Assembly: GCA_902806565.1 (NCBI GenBank)
Contig: CADCXA010000055.1
Span: 1-64,000, forward strand
Reading direction: 5' to 3'
Source of the DNA: Hypoxylon rubiginosum
Taxonomy: Eukaryota; Ascomycota; Sordariomycetes; Xylariales; Hypoxylaceae
Length of the DNA: 64,000 nucleotides
Below are positions 12,909 through 23,800 of this stretch, piece by piece. Positions within the stretch are counted from its first letter, which is position 1, and every line of letters begins with the position of its first letter. The notes beneath the pieces are model-generated. The model was not told where the DNA came from. It saw only the letters and a program-made list of their open reading frames with translations, and ran no database searches. Position numbers and translations under genes: made by a program.

Positions 12909-14897
12909 TTAGATCCTCGAGCACCCGCCCGCGCCGCACCCCTCTGTGCCCCGACTAACAGGACACAGAAGAGGCGGTCGAGCGTGGAGGAGTGTGGATG
13001 AGCAATACAACTTTGAAAGGATTGGTCTGGACGGCTGGTCAGCTATCTTGGTCTTTATTTTCAAGAAAGTTTCGGTTTCCATACAGAAGTCATCTCGGCG
13101 ACCCTCCACAACTCTGAAATCATCGTTCAATTGCCTCCTGGCTGTGCTCGTTGCGAAGTTTCCGTCGTCGGCTATTGCTTCTGGCTTCTTCTTGCCGAAG
13201 CAGTTCTCGCACATGACGACCAAGTTGCTGAAGAGGCTCAGCGTCACGTTTTGTATTTGACGTGGATCTTCGCAAAGATCTAATGAACGGTTAGCCAGAC
13301 TCTTTTATTCCAAAACAAGTATCGGCTTATTCATTACCTTCCGATCGACTCAGGTTGTAAATATCCCGGTACATCAGAATGAACTGCATCATGCAAGCCC
13401 AGAGGGGTAAGCGCTCCTGCGGCTTCAATCCAGAATCCGGGGTCCTCCAGAACTGTGTGAGGATGTCGGACTCAAGCGCTTTCATTCTGAATACTATAGT
13501 CCGCTTCAGGCTTTGGCGAATCGGACCGGGTAGCTCTTCTAGGGATCCGGGAAATCTCTGGCAGAAGAACTTCTCGTGTCGCCAGATCTTATACAGGCAC
13601 ATCATGTCACGGACCTTGCAGACAAGGTCGTACTAATGACGAGTTAGTAAGTACCCTTTATGAGAATAAGAGGCGGGGAGCTAACATGTGGCAGGAAGAA
13701 TTGCCCAGGCTCGGCACATCTGCAAATGAGAATGTCCAAGGCCGACTGGAAATCAGAGCGTTCGTCCTTGAGCATCTGCCGTGTAGCCCACGAGATGAGC
13801 TCGCTGTCTTCAATACCACTATCCCATCTCAACATGTATTGATGGGAAGGGTGTGCTTGGTCGGTCTCCCACCTCGGCCTTCCCGGGCCGTTGTTGGACA
13901 TAAAGCCTTCATTGTGTGAAACCGGGATGACTAAGGGGAGCTCGGCAGTGACGTTGGGTTGGAAATATACGTTCCATCTGAGGATACCTGTGTTTCCTCT
14001 TTGCGGCACGGTGGGAGTCATCCCTGCGAGGGTCAGCAATTCGAACTCCATCCGCATTTATGCTTGAGTGGGAATAGCAGCGAGTATGACATACTCCAGA
14101 TGGCCTGGAAGGCAAGGTCGTGGCTGGCGGAAGGACGTCGAAAACACATTCGTTCGGCTAGTTCGCCGCCGTCGTCGTTGCAGAACTTAGCCGCATCGAT
14201 CTTGCAGCGCGAGCAAGGGATGTCCTGGTCACACTTCTAGTGGGTTAGGAGGAGCAGAATCAGCCGGTACAGCAGTGTCACTCACTGTGATTTTGCGTGT
14301 TTTGCAGCGGAAGCAAGCACCCAGTTTCCGCATCTGGGCCACCTTTTCTGGGTTATCCAGGGGGCGGTGTCGTTTGCCTCGACTATGCGGGGAGTCGCAC
14401 GAGCTAGAATTCTGAGACGACGAGGATGCTCCTCCACTAGAGGAGGCCGGGGATAGCGGGCTACTACCGCCACTACTGCTGCCGAATCCCTGGGCGTCGG
14501 CTCCACCCGAGCCTAGTGTGTTGTCTATCTCCATGTGCCATGGGTAGGATACCACGCCGTTGGGTCTGATCTCCCGTGCGGGTACGGTGAAGCGGTCATC
14601 GTGCTGCTTGAGTTTCTCTACGGCTTCTTTGAAGTGGAAAGCATCCTCGGTGGACCTGGGGGAGGGGGCCCCGTCTTCCTCCGATGGACCGGACGTGAGC
14701 CCCGGGATGGATGAGGCGTCAGACCGGCTCCGCGAGTCGGCATCGGCGGCTGGGGTTCCCTCGTAGAAACGTTTATAATCAAAGTACTGGTCGAATTCGT
14801 CCTGTGGGGCAGGGACCTTGGGTCGTCCTCTCTTGGGTAGCCCGCCAATAAAGTCAGGGATCTGGGAAGTGATCTGGGATAGGTCGCTATTGTTCAT
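12909..14897 (-). CDS. Zn2Cys6 fungal transcription factor
   Basis: Five exons on the minus strand (14897-14286, 14233-14095, 14023-13686, 13632-13338, 13267-12909) give 580 residues. The binuclear zinc cluster lies at about residues 195-223: CFRC, six residues, C, five residues, CSRC, seven residues, C, which is exact Zn2Cys6 spacing. Intron 1 splits the cluster between the second and third Cys. The last residue before the third Cys is Thr rather than the usual Lys/Arg. The N-terminal 190 residues are rich in Ser, Pro and acidic residues, including a polyserine tract just before the cluster; the C-terminal half is helical and more conserved-looking. The family binds CGG-type DNA half-sites in the nucleus. 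The target pathway cannot be inferred. The start at MNNSDLSQ was preferred because the upstream in-frame extension is unlike protein. Each intron has a GT..AG boundary and a plausible branch site. Confidence 0.9.
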
Positions 14898-15501
14898 GTT
14901 GGCGGTTGCGTGGCTCGTGTAAGTCGCCTTGTATATGTAGGTACGTCTCTTTGTCAGACCGTGCACGAGACAAATCAGCAGCTGCCAGCGGGTCGCTTCG
15001 GTACCTGAAGTGGGGGAAAACGACGATAAGTGATGTTGAGGACCAAAGGGGCACGAGTGATGAACTGTCATGAATTCCTGCTAAGACACCGTCTCATGTC
15101 GAAGCCTTGACAACCCCAAGTCCGCATCTGCGAGTACCTCTGAGAGTGCGCATTATGGTAGTTGACTCTCATTGGCCACACCCCAGGTTACCTCCAGGGC
15201 CAAGCCGTCCAATTGACCTATAGATACCCCGGTTTCCACCGAACTGGTAGTCTTACGGCCTGCGGATGATTGTGTCGCACCCAAGGCACTGGGTCCTTGA
15301 ATCATGTGACAGACAACGGCCATGACGGAGCAGTCCTGATTTGAGGCACCACCTTGGGAATTTATTTTTGATTTGGGGGCCAGCCAATTATCACGAGGCT
15401 GCAGTAGTAGAGTTGAACATATCGCAACCTCCATAAACAATTGTTGGGGTTGGTTATGTGTTTTCATAGTCTTAACTAGAAGATTAGGTAGTTTTGACTA
15501 T

Positions 15502-15543
15502 GTCTTTTTTTTTAATCTCTTAGTTTACTTCTAAAAAAAAGAC
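15502..15543. repeat. Small inverted repeat (hairpin)
   Basis: GTCTTTTTTTT at 15502-15512 is the exact reverse complement of AAAAAAAAGAC at 15533-15543, with a 20-base loop. It could be the remnant of a small transposon or chance low-complexity sequence. Confidence 0.5.
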
Positions 15544-17956
15544 TCAAGTATAGCTTTTCGGATAGAAGTACCTAACTAGCGAATACGGAAAATTGACAAG
15601 GGATCCAAGGGACCGTGCATAAGGTAACCAAAGTCACTGACAGCTCGCATTTCCATTGCTTTTTGAAATTGTTCTGTCATACGTACCCGGCGTAACCAGC
15701 AAACTAGTAGCAGCCATATGCACTTGGGATTGCTAGAAACAATGGAACCTCTGGCAACGTCCACCAGGTGGAGGTACCTTGGGTAGGGTACCGGATGTAC
15801 CAGCAAGTATCAATGTTAGGTATCAGTCCGCCTTCCTTCCATCCCTCCTTGCTCGTCGTATTTACTTATCCCTGATCCATGATCATTCCCTCTTTTTCTC
15901 TTCCCTTGGATCCAGCGTCCAGACGCCAGACTCTCACCGAAACTTTGAGGTGATGGTTGCATGATAATATCGCCTGGCTCGGGGAACCCCCACTCGACCG
16001 TTGGACGGAACCCGGATTGCTAATCATATAAAGACCTTGCTACAGTGACCAACGAGTCCTCGTCCCTGAGCTTCTTCCTTCTTTGCTTCTCTGTGCCATC
16101 CGTGCGCCCCATGGCCGGACCCTTTCTCGGGCTCCTCCACTTAGACTGCTCTCTCTACCCGGTGAGATATGTGAGTAGAGCAACTATTCCAAGCGGAATA
16201 TTGCACAGAATGAAATGGCCGTCTTCTTGAATCTCGACTGTCGTCGACGATTCTAGAAGCAAGGCGTCTACGACTAGCTATTGAAGTCCAGAGTGACCAG
16301 TGGCTAGCCTCTCACGAAGAAAGGTGAGATTCAACAGCCTAGTAAGTGTCTCAGTGGCATAGTTTCGAGGCCTCGTGCCATGAACTGAGCTTGTCTCCTT
16401 ACCTACGAAGTCCAGCCGCTTCGTCTAGAACGGTTTTCTCACATGACGCTGGGGATTTGATCACGTTCTTATTAACTACCTCCGAAACATATGCATCACG
16501 CATTTGGTCAACGCTGGATCAAGGTGGTTCTCAAATACCCGTGCCTGCAGCACCCTCGACGTGTTTAAGCTGATAAATCTGCTTTGATCGGCCGCCAGCT
16601 TAGCTTCAAGCGAGGTAAGTAAACATACCACATCCAACTCAACCGCAACACAAGAAACTAACTTTGAAACTAGCCCATAGAGCTTGACGCAATGGCTCGA
16701 GAAAATCAAGTCATAGTTTGCCGAGCATAGCTAAGGTTTGGAGGGGGGGATCTGGAATCAAAGCGAGAGAAGAAGCGAAACCCCTAATCACGCTGTAAGA
16801 ACCAACTATACCTTCGATGATTGCATGGTCGTATGCTCTTGTGAGTGTCCCATACCTAGAACCTATATGAGCCTTGGTCTAAAAACAATATAACCGACTA
16901 CCTAAAAAGCTCTCAACTAATACGTTTTAGTTTGATTTCTGGTGAATTCATTTGCACGATCACTGCCTCGTAGTACGCGACGTCAAATAGCAGTCATACA
17001 ATAGGCTTATTTTTCGTCTATTATGAATTTGACACAGATGGGATCTGAAGCAAGATAAGAGGCTTACAATGGAGCTTCTGGTTTCCGACAGCTCATATTC
17101 AGACTATTGAATATTTGGGTTGGAACTCCCACTCGCAGTCCCCCTTGGAAGAAACACAGCGGGATTATTTCCTTTCGAACAAGAACGGTAGACTTCCTCG
17201 ACAAAGGCAGAACATCATGGAAAGCTCGGCAAGCTGGAAAATATGCCTCGAGGCCAGAGTCGTTCCAGATTCCGTTGAGAAAGTTGAGTGGTGTCTACAT
17301 TGACTGTCGTCAACCTCATCCAGGTAGGTATCTACACTATGCGAAACAAACCTAGGGGGGTAATGACGGATACCTATCTCCCTGAGGGGATTAACAGCTT
17401 TACTTTGACTGACGATGCTTCGTAGCTTCGTGCGTGCGCTATAAACGAGGATATTCTATGCAAGTACTCTGACCCGTCGAGGTACTCGGATCCACAGCGC
17501 ATGTCCCTCCAGGAGGAGCATCTGAATCTGACATGCCAGTACCTGAAGTCCGAGGTCGCTTTTCATATCAGTTTGGGTTCATAAGGTATTTGCGAGATGA
17601 GAGCTTAGCCTTCCAGTTGAGGTAGTAGGGAAATTCCAATTCACGGATTGCGGAAGGGTTGGGTTGTAGGTGATGATCACGTAGGTTATGTTGAAGGTAA
17701 AGAAACGAAACTATCCCAACGTTGGTGGAGTAATAAGGAGTCGTGGCTGATACAGATAAATATATTAGGGTGGAGCATGAGCCACATATGGCCATGTGGC
17801 ATGACCTAGCCAGCCCTAGCCTGCAAGCCCCAAGCCCGCAAGCCCGCAGACCCGTTACCTAACATTGGCGGGTGTTAATTTTGGCCGAAGATCCATTCTG
17901 CAGATTTTCGAGCGATTACATGATAGAGCCTTGGAACACACAAACCATTCGACCTG

Positions 17957-17987
17957 GACCTGGACCTGGACCTGGACCTGGACCTAG
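17957..17987. repeat. CCTGGA hexamer microsatellite
   Basis: Five consecutive copies of the CCTGGA hexamer, followed by a sixth ending CCTAGG. It lies in intergenic DNA upstream of the pyrophosphatase gene. Confidence 0.85.
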
Positions 17988-18112
17988 GTTAATCTCGTTT
18001 GTATACATTTCAGCCACGGTAAAAGTAACGGTTAGAGAAGGGAGGCTCGGGTCATTTGTAAGAAACATTTATTCTTATTTATGTCTCCTTTGTATTTTTC
18101 TTTTGCCTCCTG

Positions 18113-18562
18113 ATGGTTCTGGGCTTTCAGTATGTCTTCCGAGTAGGCCAGCCGAGTTCGAGTTCATGTTTACTACAGAAGAGGTTTGCGTCGTTTCTTG
18201 GGCCTCCCTCTTATCCACCCAGACGACCATCTGGAGGACGGCTAGTAATACAGCGAAATTATCAGGCCAATCACGTCATCACATCGGTCAAGCTGGCGGG
18301 CCACCGCAGTAAAACCACCACGGCGTCCGCGACCCCTCCCCCTCCTTCTTCCACCGTAGCCAAAGCCAGACCTAATTTTCACCATTCTGCACCGGCACCT
18401 ACGCAATCTTCTTTATCCCCTGCCTCTCCCACTTCCACTTCTTCACATCTCAACTCTTCCACCATTTCGTCCCAACGTGCCTCCCAAATAGCTCGACACT
18501 TCTCGGGCTCTACTTCACTATCCAAAAAAAAGCGCTCGAGCAAACCTGTGCCCGAACACGCA
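18113..18562 (+). other. In-frame upstream extension of pyrophosphatase (possible targeting leader)
   Basis: An ATG at 18113 opens a frame that runs without a stop for 150 codons straight into the canonical pyrophosphatase start. The encoded stretch is rich in Arg, Lys, Ser, Thr and Pro and holds a single acidic residue, at its very end. Segments such as QKRFASFLG and ARHFSGS look like mitochondrial presequence and cleavage regions. It may equally be a C/T-rich 5' UTR that happens to stay open. Known biology: eukaryotes have cytosolic and mitochondrial pyrophosphatases, sometimes from one gene with two starts. Confidence 0.35.
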
Positions 18563-19647
18563 ATGGCTTCGCCCTATGGCGTCCGCAAGGTCGCTGCTCC
18601 CAACACCTTCGAGCACCGAGTTTTCATCGAGAAGGATGGCGTCCCCGTCTCCCCTTTCCACGATATCCCTCTTTACGCCAATGCCGAGCAGACCATCCTG
18701 AACATGGTCGTTGAGATTCCCCGATGGACCAATGCCAAGCTCGAGGTATTTACTACCCTAGCTACACGTAGCTCTAACCTATCTACGTAGCTCTTTTTCA
18801 CTAACCAATAACTTACTACCTCAAGATCTCCAAGGACGAGCTTCTCAACCCTATCAAGCAGGACATCAAGAAGGGAAAGCTACGATATGTCCGCAACTGC
18901 TTCCCCCACAAGGGCTACCTGTGGAACTACGGTGCCTTTCCTCAGGTAATACACCTTTGTTGTCTTGTACACCCTATGCGTTTACCATGCTGTACTTACT
19001 AAGACGGTATATATCTAGACTTGGGAGGACCCTAATGCCATTCACCCCGAGACTAAGGCTAAGGGTGACAACGACCCCCTCGATGTCTGCGAGATCGGCG
19101 AGCTGGTCGGCTACAGCGGCCAAGTCAAGCAGGTCAAGGTTCTCGGCGTTATGGCTCTGCTCGACGAGGAGGAGACCGACTGGAAGGTCATCGTCGTTGA
19201 CGTGAACGACCCGTTGGCTTCTAAGCTCAACGACGTCGAGGATGTCGAGCGACACCTGCCGGGTCTTCTACGCGCCACTAACGAATGGTTCCGTATCTAC
19301 AAGATTCCCGACGGAAAGCCCGAGAACCAGTTTGCTTTCACCGGTGAATGCAAAAACAAGAGGTACGTAATAGTTCTATCACAAATGCTCTGCGTAAGCT
19401 CGACACTAACACAATGCTCAGCTACGCCATGGATGTCATTCGCGAGTGCGGTGAAGCTTGGGAGAGACTGATCACCGGCAAGACCCAGCCCGGTGGCATT
19501 TCCACCACCAACTTGACCGTCTCCCATTCTTCCAGCCGTGTCGGCCCCGAGCAGCTACCTCCTCTACCACCCCACGAGGACGTTGCCCCCGAGAAGATCG
19601 ACAGCTCGATTGACAAGTGGTTCTTCATCAGCGGTGCTGCTGCGTAG
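18563..19647 (+). CDS. ipp1: Inorganic pyrophosphatase
   Basis: Four exons (18563-18745, 18826-18945, 19019-19362, 19422-19647) encode 290 residues, the usual length of the soluble family I fungal enzyme. It hydrolyses pyrophosphate to two phosphates and so pulls biosynthetic reactions forward; it needs Mg2+. The signature DNDPLDVCE carries the metal-binding aspartates. Other conserved segments are the N-terminal [10 protein letters not shown], the [16 protein letters not shown] active-site strand and the C-terminal DKWFFISG. The start ATGGCTTCG matches the known fungal N-terminus, and every join restores family sequence. An upstream in-frame extension could supply an organellar form. Confidence 0.96.
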
Positions 19648-19962
19648 GCTGGATTATTCCTGGGTCCGGTAGAGAAAAGTTTGGCGAATATGTGAGCTCA
19701 TCTTCATGAGACTCCTTTTCATAGCATATTTCGCATGACGCCTTTATTGTATGCTTTGGCTTAGTCCAAATGCCATAACTCCTGGAAAAGAGCGTCAGAA
19801 AGTCTCTCTCCATTATGTAGTTATAATGCAATCCACGAATCAAACGTAGATTTGGCATTGTTAACCCGTCGTGTTGTGTTGCTCGGATGCTGTCATATCA
19901 ACAGCCCAAATAAACGCCGGCCAATGCTCGTAATACACGCAGGATTCATGCGGGTGGTATGT
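19648..19962. other. Convergent intergenic region
   Basis: Contains the 3' UTRs of the pyrophosphatase and mL53 genes. No other feature seen. Confidence 0.6.
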
Positions 19963-20325
19963 TCAGCTATCCGTTAGGTCTGCCTGCTTCTGTAATGCTC
20001 GCGAATGCCGGTCAACCTCTTCAATGATACCCTTAATGCCCAGTTTCTCGCCATCTAGAGCCATTTCTTTTCCGTCCTCTTTAACAGCAAATTAGTATAA
20101 CGGGACTTGGCAAATATCATTTCTGTTTGTAGGGTGGCACGCACTGAATTTGATGCGGAGGGTAGGTGGCGCAGTCGAGTTGCGAGGCAAGAGGCTCGTG
20201 TTGATCTGCATGCCACTTGATCGCGCATTGGGAGGGAGACTGCTGAGGAAGAGCCTCGTGGCCCGAGAGCGCATCGAGAAAGGGTTGAACTTGGTGTTCA
20301 CCTCGGTGATAAATCGCGTAATCAT
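19963..20325 (-). CDS. mrpl44: Mitochondrial large-subunit ribosomal protein mL53
   Basis: Two coding exons (20325-20145 and 20078-19963, minus strand) encode 98 residues, the same size as yeast Mrpl44 (mL53). The N-terminus MITRFITEVNTKFNPF is the typical start of this family. The join across a 66-nt intron with an ACTAAT branch site restores IKFKDGKEMALD, and the C-terminus carries EEVDRHSR. The product is a component of the large subunit of the mitochondrial ribosome. An open frame extends upstream of the chosen ATG, but it is interrupted by a good intron candidate (20402-20338, GTGAGC donor, ACTAAC branch) that would lie in the 5' UTR. Splicing it puts the upstream frame out of phase, which supports the start at 20325. 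Confidence 0.9.
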
Positions 20326-20337
20326 TGTCTCCGTTGT

Positions 20338-20402
20338 CTTATATGCACAAGTGTTAGTTACAAATTGTTTGTAGTGCTTTGTGGCAATGCATCCAAGCTC
20401 AC
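20338..20402 (-). other. Candidate 5'-UTR intron of the mL53 gene
   Basis: On the minus strand a GTGAGC donor at 20402, an ACTAAC branch site and an AAG acceptor at 20338 delimit 65 nt. The acceptor lies 12 bases before the start codon. Confidence 0.5.
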
Positions 20403-20591
20403 CTGGGCATGGGCATCGAATTGGCTCTTCCCTCTTGATGCTAACGACGAGATGTTCATCCCGCGGAAGGTGAGCTGGAAGCTCCCGAAGATTTTCTGGA
20501 GCCGAAATAGACCCCTGTCTATTTGACAAATATGGTATAGCGCATTTGCTGGCTCTGTTGACTATCAGTCACGTGCCGGAGCAGTCATACA

Positions 20592-20623
20592 ACCTACCTG
20601 CCTACCTGCCTACCTGCCTACCT
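20592..20623. repeat. CCTACCTG octamer tandem repeat
   Basis: Four consecutive copies of the octamer CCTACCTG. The same TACC/GGTA phrase recurs in other intergenic parts of the window, sometimes as a palindrome. Confidence 0.85.
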
Positions 20624-20868
20624 GGTAAGTTATGCTCAAAGAAAATAAACCATGAAAATGGCCGATAACTTAGCAAATGCGGCTTATGAAAAGGACATAA
20701 ATAAATTGACTTGGAGTAACTTTCAACTTAAGGCTCTGTGCATGGTAGGATTATAAGCGACCCAATTGCAATACAGCATGGGTAGTGTTATTCAAGTCCA
20801 GGAGTTGGTACCACAGCCTCGTCTTGCTTCCTCCTTCATATCCTCTAGTCGCCAACGTTGCTAGAAGA

Positions 20869-23800
20869 ATGACCGGGGCACAAGATAGCAAGCAGCTGAA
20901 AACGAGACTCTGGAAACGTCTACGGGGCCACAAGCCAGATGAAGAGGAAAATGAACAGAACGACAATGTCTATCCTCCGGCGGCATCCCAGAGCACCTTG
21001 GGTAGTTTGGTCGGCTCCTGGCGCTCATCACGACCTAAACAAAAGGAGGTCAAGAGCGCTCCTCAGCTACTACCAGAAAGTATAGATGGCAAGACTTCCC
21101 CGGGAAATCGTCATCATACGCCCAGCATCTAACCGAGGCTGCAGATCAAGCAGATACTGCGATCAAACTTTTACCTATTGAGCTAGATATATCTCAGGGT
21201 CTCTGGAACGAAGCCTACGATAAACTTAGCCTGGACCAACGGGAGCTAGTTGACGAGTATGAGAAAATCCTTAACAGCCAGGTGGTCGAATGTAAGACGT
21301 GATTTGATCTAAATATCAGGATGGAGAATCACAGGGCTTGATTTAATCCAAATTGGCTGACCTGGTTTCAAAGCTGCCCTGGCAAAGATTACAACTAGTT
21401 TCGTTGGCTATAATCCTCAAGTCAGATTCGGCAGGATGGAAGCCATCACAAAAAGATCTCTTGAGAAAGCCGAGAGACATGCAAAGGTCGCGAAAGAAGC
21501 TATAGCTACCGTTGACATCATCAGGGGCATGGCCGGCTTTATCAAGGAATTTGTTGCAGCATACCCGCCGGCGGCGATGGGAATGTCGGGAATTTCCGTC
21601 GCACTATTGGTAAACATCATCTTTCCCAATTTCACCGCCGACTGCAACGCCGACTGCAACGCCGACCCAAGCTGACGCTTTAAGTAGGTCTTGGTGAAAC
21701 CCCTACAAGCGAATCAAGATATGATAGAAGGACTTGCTTACATCATGGAGATGCTAGAATGGTGCATGGCCCTTTGTCGGCTGCTGTTACGAGAGAGACG
21801 ACCCTCGGACTCCGAATTTCGACAAGCAAAAGAAGTGATGAGAAAGCGGGTAGTAAGTCTATATGTGTCAGTCCTGGGATACCAAATGAAGTGTGTCTGC
21901 CATTGCTGTGGTGGCCGCCAGATCACTGACGGCATCAAATCCGTTCTCGGCCGGCTTAATTGGAAGAGCGAGCTGGAGCTAGTCAAGACTCGAGAAGACG
22001 GCGTCAGATCTGATACTCGCTGGTACAACGAGCAGGTTACCCTGGATTTTATGCAGAGTATCCAGCTATCTTCCCAGGAATTACCACAAATCTCTAGTCT
22101 GCTTAAACGACTCGAATCACATGCCCAAGACGCAAATCGTAACAGAATGATCAAGGAAAAAGAAGAACGCCAGAGGTATCAAAGCGAACTGACGGGAAGG
22201 TTCAACACAACATCCTATACGAGTTATATGAACGCAAATAACCTTCATGTCAAGGATACTTGTCAATGGTTCTGTACTCACGCCAGGTTTCAAAACTGGT
22301 TAACTTCAGAGACCGATCGACTGCTGTTGGTATCTGCCGATCCAGGGTGTGGCAAGTCGGTATTAGCATATCACTTGATCAACAGCGTGATTCCGGCAAG
22401 AAGGCCTGAAGCGACAATATGCTACTTTTTCTTCAAGGACAACTCGGAGCAGAGAGATCTGTCCAATGCTTACTCGGCAGTTCTTCATCGTCTGTTCATG
22501 GGGAATGGAAAACTTGCGAACCAGTGCAAGTCTACCATCGAGCGAGCCGGTTCAAGCTTAACAAAGCGGCCTGATTTCCTCTGGAGCATCTTCACGACTG
22601 CGGTCCAAAGCCGAAATGCAGGCCCTGTCATCTGCATCCTCGATGCTCTTGACGAATGCGATCCACAAGGTCTCCAAATACTGATAGATAACTTAAGATC
22701 ACTGTACACATCGCAGAGCCATAAAGACGCCCTTGATGTGCGGTTCCTTCTGACCACGAGAGGACACCCTCGTATCATGGACACGTTTAGGTCGCTATCG
22801 CAATTATATGTCTGGCCTGTCGGGCAAGACCTGAAAGAATCCTCGGCCATCCAACAAGAAATAAATATTGTCATTGATTACCGCCTGCGACGTCTTGCTA
22901 CCTTGAAGGGATTTGATAAGATGCAGGAGGACAGGCTCAGATATATGCTGCACCACCGCGGCGGAGACCAAAGAACTTATATCTGGGTAAGGCTTATCTT
23001 TGAAGTTCTCGAAGCCGCGTACCCCAGCAACAACGATGGGTGGGATGATCTGATCAAAACCCTTCCTTCGAGCGTCCCAGCAGCGTATGCAAAGCTACTT
23101 GGAAAAGTTCACCGAAATCAACAGAAACGTGTTCTGACTCTTCTCAACCTGATCCTCGCCGCTTACCGGCCGCTTTCACTCCAGGAAATGAACATCGCTA
23201 TCAATGTTCGCGACCGTCAAGGAGTATATTCGACGGACGACCTGAACATGGTTAGCAACGAGGCCTTCCGTAACTGGATGTTGGATACCTGCGGATTCTT
23301 TGTGACTGTATACGACAACAAGGTCTTCCTAATCCACCAGACGGCCAAGGAATTCCTCCTTGAGGCCTTTGAAGAGAGTCAAGAGATAACCTATTCTAGA
23401 AATAGTGTGATGTTCGCCAAGACGGATCTCGAATCCGCACATGCCGTGATGGCAGAAAGTTGCATATCGTACCTTTCCCTCAAATCTTGTAGGGAGGGTG
23501 TTGTACATGATGCCTTCACCGCCTTCGCGCGCCGGATAAAGGGAGATGATACAGACATGGTGAGCCCTGAATGGAAAACAATCGATTCATACCCCTTCGC
23601 CAAGTACGTCGTGAGTTTCTGGCTGGGCCACTTCCGGCATGGGCAAAAGTTCAGCTCTGGACAGCAGCTATTGACCGACATCGACGACAAATTCCGTCTT
23701 TATTACAAATTGATATTCCGGGACTCCGCGGGTCAATTCAGTCCTATCATCCCAGTATCGCTCCGTGCCCAAAGGATCGAGACTCTCACGCGAAAATCGT

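Larger units (their letters stand above)
14898..18562. other. Long divergent intergenic region
   Basis: About 3.7 kb separate the Zn2Cys6 gene and the pyrophosphatase gene, which are transcribed away from each other. No open frame here resembles a known family. It holds an A/T hairpin at 15502-15543, a hexamer microsatellite at 17957-17987, and from 18113 an open frame continuous with pyrophosphatase (listed separately). The last 250 bases are rich in C and T, as is usual for fungal leaders. Confidence 0.55.
20326..20868. other. Divergent promoter region, mL53 / NLR-like gene
   Basis: It carries the leaders and promoters of both genes and the CCTACCTG tandem repeat at 20592-20623. Two short upstream ATG frames precede the NLR start, at about 20740 and 20778; neither is in frame with it. 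Confidence 0.5.

Noticed and set aside
15153..15467. 104-codon minus-strand frame upstream of the Zn2Cys6 gene
   Set aside because: No domain, no splice partners and random-looking composition.
20092..20529. 145-codon minus-strand frame around the mL53 exon
   Set aside because: Only its central part is the real mL53 exon; the 5' part crosses a probable 5'-UTR intron and the 3' part reads into the coding intron.
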